Shown here piece by piece: positions 1 to 5,959 of a DNA stretch of 5,959 nucleotides. Source of the DNA: Flavobacteriaceae bacterium. Its GTDB lineage: Bacteria; Bacteroidota; Bacteroidia; Flavobacteriales; Flavobacteriaceae. The DNA is taken from positions 1 to 5,959 of the forward strand of contig JAQWKF010000012.1 of the NCBI GenBank assembly GCA_029247985.1, read 5' to 3'. How positions within the stretch are numbered: the stretch's first letter is position 1; each line of letters starts with the position of its first letter. Below the pieces are notes generated by a model, which worked only from the letters and a program-made list of their open reading frames with translations, did not search any database and was not told the DNA's origin. A program made the translations under genes and the position numbers.

Positions 1-153
1 ATCCATACCCGCTGTATAAGAAGATGCAGGCCTTATTCCTTTTCGAAGATTAATTGATGACTGAACATAGGGATAAAAAAACAGTCTTACGGGAGGGCTA
101 ATATTCTCAATTCCAGTGAGCGTTCCATTGGACTCATGATAATTTAACTCATT
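1..153 (-). pseudogene. DUF5916-family outer-membrane protein, internal fragment (N-terminus missing, runs off left edge)
   Basis: All 51 codons from 153 down to 1 on the minus strand are open, in the frame of the preceding sulfatase and directly after its stop codon. The translation contains GTLTGIENISPPVRLFFYPYV and ends with SYTAGMD at the window edge. This matches the segment that joins the N-terminal carbohydrate-binding-like (CBM9-type) domain to the C-terminal DUF5916 barrel: G-x-L-x-G-(I/L)-x-x-I-x-P-x-R-L, then PYV, then G-x-D just before the usual KYG(L/I) stretch. That family consists of large signal-peptide-bearing, presumably outer-membrane proteins of unclear function, often found near polysaccharide-use genes. 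Here the expected signal peptide and N-terminal domain (roughly 200 residues) are absent, because the sulfatase gene occupies that place. No ATG, GTG or TTG start lies in frame before an ATG at 6-4. The family call rests on remembered motifs, not a search. The piece is most likely a remnant; a frameshifted or misassembled gene is the alternative. Confidence 0.6.
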
Positions 154-1662
154 TTATTTGGGTCTAGGGAGTATACGCCTAGGTTCACGCCAGGGTTTAA
201 CAAAATCAATTTGCCTTCCAAGGCCTTTGGGTATTTTTTTGGCTGCTGCAATTCGTTCTTGTATTACAAACCTCAAAGAGTCTAGAACCAAGGCATATGC
301 TGCCTTGGTTGCTATGTTATTGAGTTCTGCTGCATCAAACTTATGGTCGTATAGCTCATAGTGCATACTTTCTTCATGCTGCCATTGCGTAAGGCGATAG
401 CGCTTTGTTTTAATGGAATAGCCTTTGCTCCAACCTGAAGGGGAATTAACCCGTAATTCGGTCAATGCGTTTTTTCTAACTGGATCTCTAGCACCATCAA
501 AGTAAGGCATTAGGCTTTTTCCTTGTACAAATTGAGGGGTCTTCATTTGCAGCATATCCATAATTGTAGGGTATATATCAACAAGTTCAACAGGGGCATT
601 AACATTCCCCTTATTGCTTTTTATTCCAGGGCCAGCAAAAATTAAAGGTACCCTAGTGGCATCATTGAAAAGCGTTTGCTTTTGCCAATGCCCATGCTCG
701 CCGAGATGATAGCCGTGGTCTGAAGTAAATACAACGATGGTGTTTTTGTCAAGACCTGTTTCTTTTAGTTTGTCTAAAACACGGCCCACTTGAGCATCGA
801 CAAAACTGGTAGTGGCATAGTAGGCATGTTTTATTTTTTTTGCCAGTTCTGGATCTAAATCAAGCTGTTCTTTTTTTGCACGGATGGATTTGGCAGCAGG
901 TTTGGGAAGGCTCTGCAAATAAGCTTCATTACTTTCAGGCACAGAAAAGTCGTTAATATCATACATGTCAAAATACGCTTTTGGTGCAACAAAAGGAACA
1001 TGTGGTCTATAAAGCCCAAATGCCAAAAAGAAATTTTCACCACTTGCGGCAAACTCATCTAGAAAGGCCATGGTTGCTGTCGCACCTAGACCGTCGGTCT
1101 GTTCTTCATCAGTGCCATCCGCTTCAAACCAACTCAAGACACCTCCATTCAAGACCTCCTTCAAGCCCTCAAGTTTATACTCCTCTTTTTTATCACGCCC
1201 GTAGGGATTTACGGTACGATCCCAAGTAAAAGAATCATCGTGACCAGCTGTTCCAATATCCCTCGGATTATGGTAATGATAAATTTTACCTACCCGTACA
1301 GAATGATAGTTTTCTAATCTAAGTTTTTGCCCCAATGTAACAACGTCTGGAATAGTTTGTCTCACAAACAATCGGAGATCTTTGGATTTTGTTTGATCAG
1401 GATACAAGCTCGTCATAAAAGAAACCCTTGATGGGCCACAAAGTGGATATTGCACATGGGCTTCTGTAAAGAGCAAGCCCTCTTTGGCGAGCCGGTCTAT
1501 ATTTGGTGTTTTGGCTAACGGGTCACCATAAGCACCAAGGGCACAATTCAAATCATCAGCAACTATAAACAGTACGTTGACCTTTTCTGTTGGTTTGTAA
1601 GGTTTAGAACCTGTGATTATTGATGCTAGTGCTACAAGTACAAGAACTTTAAACAACTTCAT
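154..1662 (-). CDS. Secreted sulfatase, iduronate-2-sulfatase-like (Cys-type, formylglycine-dependent)
   Basis: This 502-residue type I sulfatase hydrolyses sulfate esters, most probably on a sulfated polysaccharide or its oligosaccharides outside the cytoplasm. Residues 1-18 form a Sec signal peptide (basic MKLFK, then a hydrophobic stretch) with no lipobox cysteine. Residues 28-37 (VNVLFIVADD) are the first strand with metal ligands D36 and D37. C75-G-P-S-R79 is the C-x-P-S-R signature, in which Cys75 should be oxidised to formylglycine by an anaerobic sulfatase-maturating enzyme not seen here. VGKIYH (124-129), GLYRPHVPF (216-224), and SDHGYHLGEHGHWQK (314-328, with D315, H316 and K328) match the iduronate-2-sulfatase-like branch (probably SulfAtlas S1_7). 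The C-terminal domain ends with an ELYDH turn and a basic tail. Length is normal and no key residue is missing. The ATG start follows an A-rich leader without Shine-Dalgarno, as usual in Bacteroidota. The exact substrate cannot be read from sequence. Confidence 0.95.
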   Translation of the reverse strand: MKLFKVLVLVALASIITGSKPYKPTEKVNVLFIVADDLNCALGAYGDPLAKTPNIDRLAKEGLLFTEAHVQYPLCGPSRVSFMTSLYPDQTKSKDLRLFVRQTIPDVVTLGQKLRLENYHSVRVGKIYHYHNPRDIGTAGHDDSFTWDRTVNPYGRDKKEEYKLEGLKEVLNGGVLSWFEADGTDEEQTDGLGATATMAFLDEFAASGENFFLAFGLYRPHVPFVAPKAYFDMYDINDFSVPESNEAYLQSLPKPAAKSIRAKKEQLDLDPELAKKIKHAYYATTSFVDAQVGRVLDKLKETGLDKNTIVVFTSDHGYHLGEHGHWQKQTLFNDATRVPLIFAGPGIKSNKGNVNAPVELVDIYPTIMDMLQMKTPQFVQGKSLMPYFDGARDPVRKNALTELRVNSPSGWSKGYSIKTKRYRLTQWQHEESMHYELYDHKFDAAELNNIATKAAYALVLDSLRFVIQERIAAAKKIPKGLGRQIDFVKPWREPRRILPRPK

Positions 1663-1960
1663 ATGTTTTTTTTTATAAAAAAGCAGTATAACTTTTAATA
1701 TTTACGTTTGTAATGGCACCAAGGTTTAATTTGAATAATTTACCAGCAGCTATTTACAAGTTTTGTTTTTACCATTATGAAAAAATGATTTTGCGCCACT
1801 TTAGTTCAATGTTTTGACACCTACATCTATGAAATTGCTTATACCAAAGTGAAGGCTCAACGAATAACATATTTCAAAAAGTAAGATGCTAAATACACAT
1901 GACAAAATAAATATGCTTAAATTTGAATATATTAATTAAAGGTTTATTAGACTCATTTAT
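1663..1960. other. Divergent A+T-rich intergenic region
   Basis: This stretch separates the leftward sulfatase from the rightward DUF5011 fragment and should carry the promoters of both. Next to the sulfatase start is a T-run/A-run (about 1666-1681) that reads on the minus strand as a T-rich then A-rich leader, which may aid translation initiation in the absence of a Shine-Dalgarno site. I found no exact TAnnTTTG -7 box in the minus-strand direction, and no RNA gene, repeat or convincing open frame. The one good promoter motif, pointing right, is listed separately. Confidence 0.6.
1918..1925 (+). promoter_or_regulatory. Candidate Bacteroidota -7 promoter box (TAAATTTG)
   Basis: The bases TAAATTTG fit the Bacteroidota housekeeping sigma -7 consensus TAnnTTTG exactly and lie 35 bases upstream of the TTG start of the DUF5011 fragment. 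No clear TTG-type -33 element is found at the expected distance upstream, so this is a half-match in A+T-rich DNA where chance hits are likely. Confidence 0.35.
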
Positions 1961-2230
1961 TTGTTTAAATTGCGTAAACTTTCTTTACTATTTATCCTTT
2001 CCTCTGTAATACTTGGGGGATTTTCATCTGTTCCTGTTGTAACTAACCATTCGATAAAACTTAACGGTTCTAATCCTTATGTATTAGAGTTTGGCACTGC
2101 TTACAATGAGCTTGGTGCTACAGCCGAGGACGCTGAAGATGGGGTTTTGACTAACACGATAAGTATCACAGGTGTAGTCAATAACACGGCCCACTTAAGC
2201 ATCGACAAAACTTTGTGCGTTCATAGTTAA
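1961..2230 (+). pseudogene. Truncated exported protein with one DUF5011 Ig-like domain
   Basis: The 89-codon frame begins at TTG; the only upstream in-frame codons before a TAA at 1937 contain no ATG or GTG. Residues 1-23 (MFKLRKLSLLFIL, then a hydrophobic stretch to GGFSS) look like a Sec signal peptide without a lipobox. Residues 26-76 follow the DUF5011 Ig-like pattern of Bacteroidota surface proteins: IKLNGSNPYVLEFGTAY, LGATAEDAEDG, then ISITGVVNNT. The domain should continue with a V-G-T-Y-x-V-x-Y-x-A strand, but after residue 77 the sequence becomes HLSIDKTLCVHS and stops. The family pattern therefore breaks about two strands early, near base 2190. Such domains normally occur in long multi-domain surface or sorting-signal proteins, so this is probably the 5' end of a larger decayed gene. 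The rare TTG start may be a mutated ATG. It could still be expressed as a small secreted peptide, but a stable fold is doubtful. Confidence 0.6.
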
Positions 2231-2318
2231 TGCCGAAAATAAAACATGGAAAGGGCTTAAACGCAAGGAGTTCATTTTTCAATACAAAAGTTATTTATTA
2301 AATCGTTTAAAAAAATAA
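2199..2318 (+). pseudogene. Start-less coding-like fragment, unidentified
   Basis: In a different frame from the DUF5011 piece, 39 codons are open after a TAA at 2196-2198 and end at TAA 2316-2318. There is no ATG, GTG or TTG start. The translation looks like the C-terminus of a real basic protein (for example NAENKTWKGLKRKEF and a final YLLNRLKK) rather than random A+T-rich translation, but I do not recognise a family. It begins almost exactly where the DUF5011 pattern breaks, so it may be the 3' remnant of another gene joined there by deletion. A chance open frame is a serious alternative. Confidence 0.2.
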
Positions 2319-2555
2319 CATTCAAATGATTACGTTATATAGGGGTATAGCTTAATATGCTTTTGTAAAGGTCAAATTATTAAGTATATTGAGAAAAATA
2401 ATTTATTTGAATTACTATTAAATAATTATAAGTTTAACTTTATGGATTGAATCTTGATAAGAATATTAAAATCACGGGTAAAAATTTAGTTAAGTTTATG
2501 ATTACATTTTTGATTTCTTTAAGTTGTATATTCATTAAATCACCCCAAAAAAACT
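2231..2555. other. A+T-rich leader region before the adhesin gene
   Basis: Apart from the coding-like tail that ends at 2318, this stretch holds no convincing gene, RNA or terminator hairpin. It is very A+T-rich and should contain the promoter and 5' leader of the adhesin gene. The best -7-like string is TACATTTT at 2503-2510, one base off TAnnTTTG and 45 bases before the ATG, without a clear -33 element. The bases just before the ATG (CACCCCAAAAAAACT) are A-rich with no Shine-Dalgarno site, as is common for highly translated Bacteroidota genes. Confidence 0.45.
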
Positions 2556-5500
2556 ATGATAACATTTAGAAAGTTTTGTTCTTTACTAGGGGTTATATTC
2601 CTGTTGGCAATCGCTACGCCTCAGCATGTTCATGCACAAAGTGACGACTTTACCATTACCCAAGTAGTAGTAAATGCGTGTATGGCATACATAGAAATTT
2701 CCGTAAACGTAGAAAATGCCACGTATCAATGGTATAGAAATGACGGAACTGGAAACTTTATACTTCTGAACGGGCAAACATTTCGAACAATTAATAACAT
2801 TGCGCCAGGTGAGTATAGAGTTTTGGTTACGAACTCAGCTACAGGGGAAGTAATATCTGGCGAATATGTCTTAAATAATTCTTTTGACCTTATAGCAAGA
2901 GATTTGTTTTCTGGACTTATTTGCGACGACGATCCAAATTCTGGAGCAGTGCTATTGTATTTTGACAACGGGACTAGCCCTTATTCATATACACTTTCAG
3001 ATAGTAATGGTAACCTCGTAAGCAGTACAAACCCTCCTAACCCTGGTGAGACAGCACAGGGCGAAACGTTTATTTTATTTGAAAACCTCAGCGCTGGAAC
3101 ATATAACTTTGAATGGGAAGATCTTTTTGGTTGTACTGGAACTAAAGAAGTTACAATTGATGCGCCTGTTGACATTACTGTAACCACATCCAAAGTAGAC
3201 CCTTTGTGTTATAGCGATACAGGTAGTATTTCATTTTCAGTTAGTGGTGGTTGGGGTGCTAATTATAAATTTAAGCTAACGAACAGCACCACAAGTAGCG
3301 ATGTTGCATTAAGTGGTTTCCCATCACTGAATACATCAAACGGAGTCTATTATGATATTGGTGACGGTCAGAACATAAACTTGCCCAACTTGGCAGCAGG
3401 CACCTACCAATTAACGTTTTTTGAAGAACCACTCAATAATATTTTCTTAGGCAATTTTGGCTTTGACCCTACAAGGACCACTTCATGCATCGTTAACTAT
3501 GAGGTCGTTATAGAAGCGCCCGATGAATTGGTCATTCTTGATAATGATGCCGTTGTAAATAATATAAGCTGTTTTGAGGGAGATGATGGAAGCATACAAA
3601 TAACGCCTACTGGCGGTACACCTCCATATAATTTTGCTTGGGCCGCTTCTAATGGGGGTGCCATGCCTGCAGGGCAAGGAAGCACGGGTACATTGACAGG
3701 TTTAGTTCAAGGAGATTATCAAATTACAGTTACTGACGATAATGGTTGTCAATACATTAACACATATACAATTGATCAGCCAACGCAATTGACCTTAGCC
3801 TCAAGTTCTTCTTCAGATGTGTCTTGTAATGCTGGAAATGACGGTAGCATCACTGTTGAAGTAAACGGTGGAACGCCTAATTACACATTTTCAATCAATG
3901 GAGCTATAATTTCACCTACTTCAGTTACTGGTGACCTATATACCTTTTTTGGATTAAGCGCTGACGATTATACCGTAACAGTAACTGATACGAATAATTG
4001 CACCTCTGATTTATCGAAAATAGACGTAACCATAACTGAACCACAAGCCATAACACATACTATTAGTGGTTTTGTACTTAGTTGCTTTGGAGATACAAAC
4101 GGAGTTATCAACGGAACTATTTCTGGTGGAACGGCACCCTATACCATCACTAATGATATTTCAGGAACAACAGTTAATGTAACAACTGAAGGTGGTAGCT
4201 TTAGCTTTAATGGATTAGCAGCAGGAAATTATACGTTTACCATAAGAGATGCGAATAGCAGTACAAATGATGCAGGATGTACCACCACAGCTTCTGCTAA
4301 CGTAACGCAACCCAATCAAATTTCTGCTGCTACAACAATAACTGATGTTAGCTGTTTTGGAGATGCAAGTGGTAGTATTGACGGTACGATAACAGGTGGA
4401 ACGGCACCCTACACTATTACGAATAATACTACAGCTCAAGTAACCAATGTGGCCACAGATGGTGGTAATTTTAATATTACAGGACTAATCGCTGGAACTT
4501 ATAACTACACTATTGAAGATGACAACGGATGTACTATTCCACTAACACATACAATTGATCAGCCAAACTCACTTGGGCTCTCATCTAATATTTCAACATT
4601 TGATTCAGGTACTGGCAGCACAATAAATATTAGCTGCAATGGAAATAGTGATGGATATATTAATATTACGCCAGTTGGCGGAACCGCACCTTTCACATGC
4701 CAATGGACTGCTTCGAATGGCGGAAATATCAGCGCTGGAAACTCAACTAATCAAAATCAAAATGGCCTTGTTGCGGGTGAGTATGAAGTAGTTGTAACTG
4801 ATAGTAAAAACTGTACGTTTACAGAAAGTTTTTCTTTAATTGAACCACGTATTCTATCAGGTGGTGCCGCAGTAACACAAGATAATGAATGTTATGACGG
4901 TACACTTGGGGCAATCCAAGCAACTATTGATGGAACTGGTTCTGTTGATGGAATAAATTATTCTTATGTAATATCGGGGGCAAATATACCAGCAGGTTAC
5001 AATAGCTCAATATCAAGCACTCAACTCACCCAAGAATTTAATAACCTACCTGCTGGAACATTTACCGTTACTGTTACAGATGAAAACAATTGTAACTTTA
5101 CAAGTGCTACACAAACAATATCACAGCCAAGTAGTCCTATAACTGCTTCAGAAACAATTAGCAATTTTAATGGATTTAGTGTTTCATGCTTTGGTTCAAG
5201 TAATGCAGCACTAATTCTTTCTGTTTCAGGGGGTACTCCATCAATTGATTCAAGTGGTAATCCATATTACACTTACCAATGGACATCTCCATCTGGCTCT
5301 AATATCCCCACAGGAATGGAGAACACTAGTAACCTTTCTGGTATTGGTGCTGGAACATACAGTGTCGTCATTACAGACGGTACAGGTTCTTGTAATTTAA
5401 CACAAACCTACACCATTACCCAGCCCAATGATATTGTACTTACAGGTACTACCTCAAACTACAACGGGTTTGAAATCTCTGCATTTGGACTTGATGATGG

Positions 5501-5959
5501 TAGTATTAATCTCACTGTTGCTGGTGGCATTGATACACAAGCATATACCTATTCGTGGAGCGCTTCGAATGGAGGGGCTGTTCCAACCGGACAAGGTGCT
5601 GTTGAAGACCCTAGCCAACTCACTGCTGGTACCTACACAGTTGTCGTAACAGACGCTAACGGTTGTACGGAAACACTATCCTTTACCCTTGAGGCACCCG
5701 ATGAACTATTAGTAAGTGAAAATATCAACGCGCATCAAAACGTAGACTGCTTTGGTGATAGCACCGGGATCATTCAAATAGATATCACACAAGGTTCTGT
5801 AGGACCTTATGACTATACCCTTAATCTCGCGGGAGCAGTTGTTGAAACAACAAACACCACCGCACTAAACTACCGATTTGAAAACCTTGTCGCTGGTAAT
5901 TATAACGTAACTGTTGTAGATGCAAATGGAAGCAGCGTAACTGTAAATAATATTATCGT
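2556..5959 (+). CDS. Giant SprB-repeat cell-surface adhesin, 5' part (runs off right edge)
   Basis: The frame is open from ATG 2556 to the window edge, giving at least 1134 residues with no stop. Residues 1-27 form a Sec signal peptide (MITFRKFCSLLGVIFLLAIA, then HVHA before QS), which fixes the start. Residues 29-110 resemble an Ig-like domain (YQWYR, then GEYRVLVTN). From about residue 121 the protein is a chain of SprB-type repeats with the pattern S-C-F-G-x-x-x-G-S-I, GGT-x-PY, L-x-AGTY-x-V-x-V-T-D-x-N-G-C, T-I-x-QP. Proteins with these repeats, such as the Flavobacterium gliding adhesin SprB, are exported by the type IX secretion system and displayed on the surface for gliding or attachment. 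The C-terminal sorting domain and any SprF-like partner gene would lie to the right and are not visible. Composition is rich in T, N, S and G and almost free of K and R, typical of such adhesins. A role in gliding specifically cannot be claimed; attachment to surfaces or polysaccharide is equally possible. Confidence 0.92.
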   Translation, partial: MITFRKFCSLLGVIFLLAIATPQHVHAQSDDFTITQVVVNACMAYIEISVNVENATYQWYRNDGTGNFILLNGQTFRTINNIAPGEYRVLVTNSATGEVISGEYVLNNSFDLIARDLFSGLICDDDPNSGAVLLYFDNGTSPYSYTLSDSNGNLVSSTNPPNPGETAQGETFILFENLSAGTYNFEWEDLFGCTGTKEVTIDAPVDITVTTSKVDPLCYSDTGSISFSVSGGWGANYKFKLTNSTTSSDVALSGFPSLNTSNGVYYDIGDGQNINLPNLAAGTYQLTFFEEPLNNIFLGNFGFDPTRTTSCIVNYEVVIEAPDELVILDNDAVVNNISCFEGDDGSIQITPTGGTPPYNFAWAASNGGAMPAGQGSTGTLTGLVQGDYQITVTDDNGCQYINTYTIDQPTQLTLASSSSSDVSCNAGNDGSITVEVNGGTPNYTFSINGAIISPTSVTGDLYTFFGLSADDYTVTVTDTNNCTSDLSKIDVTITEPQAITHTISGFVLSCFGDTNGVINGTISGGTAPYTITNDISGTTVNVTTEGGSFSFNGLAAGNYTFTIRDANSSTNDAGCTTTASANVTQPNQISAATTITDVSCFGDASGSIDGTITGGTAPYTITNNTTAQVTNVATDGGNFNITGLIAGTYNYTIEDDNGCTIPLTHTIDQPNSLGLSSNISTFDSGTGSTINISCNGNSDGYINITPVGGTAPFTCQWTASNGGNISAGNSTNQNQNGLVAGEYEVVVTDSKNCTFTESFSLIEPRILSGGAAVTQDNECYDGTLGAIQATIDGTGSVDGINYSYVISGANIPAGYNSSISSTQLTQEFNNLPAGTFTVTVTDENNCNFTSATQTISQPSSPITASETISNFNGFSVSCFGSSNAALILSVSGGTPSIDSSGNPYYTYQWTSPSGSNIPTGMENTSNLSGIGAGTYSVVITDGTGSCNLTQTYTITQPNDIVLTGTTSNYNGFEISAFGLDDGSINLTVAGGIDTQAYTYSWSASNGGAVPTGQGAVEDPSQLTAGTYTVVVTDANGCTETLSFTLEAPDELLVSENINAHQNVDCFGDSTGIIQIDITQGSVGPYDYTLNLAGAVVETTNTTALNYRFENLVAGNYNVTVVDANGSSVTVNNII
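2916..5959 (+). repeat. Tandem SprB-like protein repeats (eleven units visible)
   Basis: Counted by the first conserved cysteine (or its replacement), units begin at residues C123, C218, C339, C424, C510, C600, C694, C779, C878, A976 and C1065 of the adhesin, giving spacings of 95, 121, 85, 86, 90, 94, 85, 99, 98 and 89 residues. A second conserved cysteine follows in each unit at C193, C311, C398, C482, C575, C659, C753, C846, C946 and C1037, usually in a D-x-N-G-C or N-N-C turn. The first two units are the most divergent and the second is the longest; units from C339 onward fit the SprB pattern well. Divergence at the DNA level is high, so these are old repeats rather than a recently expanded satellite. 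The last unit is cut by the window edge. Confidence 0.88.
4077..4634 (+). repeat. Closest adjacent pair of SprB-like repeats
   Basis: The units starting at C510 and C600 lie exactly 270 bases (90 codons) apart through most of their first half. Both read S-C-F-G-D, then GGTAPYTITN, then N-V-(T/A)-T-(E/D)-GG and GL-x-AG-x-Y. A 17-base stretch is identical at 4125-4141 and 4395-4411. The first unit has a short insertion before its second cysteine (NSSTNDAGC against DDNGC). This pair is the best candidate in the array for a relatively late unit duplication. Confidence 0.65.

Noticed and set aside
981..1229. Plus-strand open frame across the sulfatase gene
   Set aside because: It is antisense to a clearly intact, conserved sulfatase; the translation is low in recognisable structure and typical of a shadow frame.
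1663..1682. T-run followed by A-run as a possible transcription terminator
   Set aside because: The stem would be only A-T pairs with almost no loop, and it lies just upstream of the sulfatase start, where a terminator makes little sense. It fits an A-rich translation leader better.
2503..2510. TACATTTT as the adhesin promoter -7 box
   Set aside because: It lacks the final G of TAnnTTTG and has no -33 partner; in such A+T-rich DNA it is not enough for a separate promoter call.
2586..3193. Several minus-strand open frames over the first third of the adhesin
   Set aside because: The plus-strand frame here has a signal peptide, Ig-like pattern and repeats, so these are antisense shadows.
4215..4439. 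Minus-strand open frame encoding an apparently cysteine-rich 74-residue peptide
   Set aside because: It is antisense to the adhesin repeats. Its cysteines come from reading ACA and GCA (Thr and Ala) codons backwards as TGT and TGC, and it has no leader or promoter signs of its own.
3768..4566. Shared string ACAATTGATCAGCCAA at 3768-3783 and 4551-4566 as a possible recombination or mobile-element site
   Set aside because: Both copies encode the conserved T-I-D-Q-P end of an SprB unit in the same frame, so shared coding constraint and repeat ancestry explain them.
2916..5959. CRISPR-like or satellite repeat array
   Set aside because: The periodicity is about 255-363 bases, varies in length, is in coding frame and is strongly diverged at DNA level. 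It is protein-domain repetition, not a CRISPR array or satellite.

Overview
The window looks like chromosomal DNA of a member of the Bacteroidota, most likely a flavobacterium, possibly marine. The evidence is A+T-rich DNA, SprB-type repeats in a very large secreted protein, a DUF5916-type outer-membrane protein fragment, an iduronate-2-sulfatase-like exported sulfatase, a DUF5011 Ig-like fragment, A-rich leaders instead of Shine-Dalgarno sites, and one TAnnTTTG -7 box. The species cannot be fixed from the sequence.

Layout: (1) Bases 1-153, minus strand, hold an in-frame internal piece of a DUF5916-family protein. It has no start codon and lacks its N-terminal domain. (2) Bases 154-1662, minus strand, hold an intact secreted sulfatase with the Cys-type C-x-P-S-R active site. 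Its stop codon directly abuts the DUF5916 piece in the same frame. (3) Bases 1663-1960 are an A+T-rich divergent intergenic region. (4) Bases 1961-2230, plus strand, hold a short reading frame with a signal peptide and most of one DUF5011 Ig-like domain. It starts at TTG and loses the family pattern near its end, so it is probably a truncated gene. (5) Bases 2199-2318 hold an unidentified start-less coding-like tail, followed by A+T-rich DNA. (6) From 2556 to the right edge, plus strand, runs the start of a giant secreted adhesin. At least 1134 codons are visible: a signal peptide, one Ig-like domain, then eleven successive SprB-like repeats, continuing beyond the window.

Functionally the window is about the cell surface: an exported sulfatase that probably removes sulfate from polysaccharides, an outer-membrane protein remnant, and surface adhesins of the type exported by the Bacteroidota type IX secretion system. 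The genes do not form an operon; the sulfatase and the adhesin point away from each other. The most notable structural point is that two gene fragments (DUF5916 and DUF5011) end abruptly beside unrelated sequence, which suggests local rearrangement and gene decay around the adhesin locus. I see no evidence for a wholly new system: no CRISPR array, RNA gene, transposase or phage gene.
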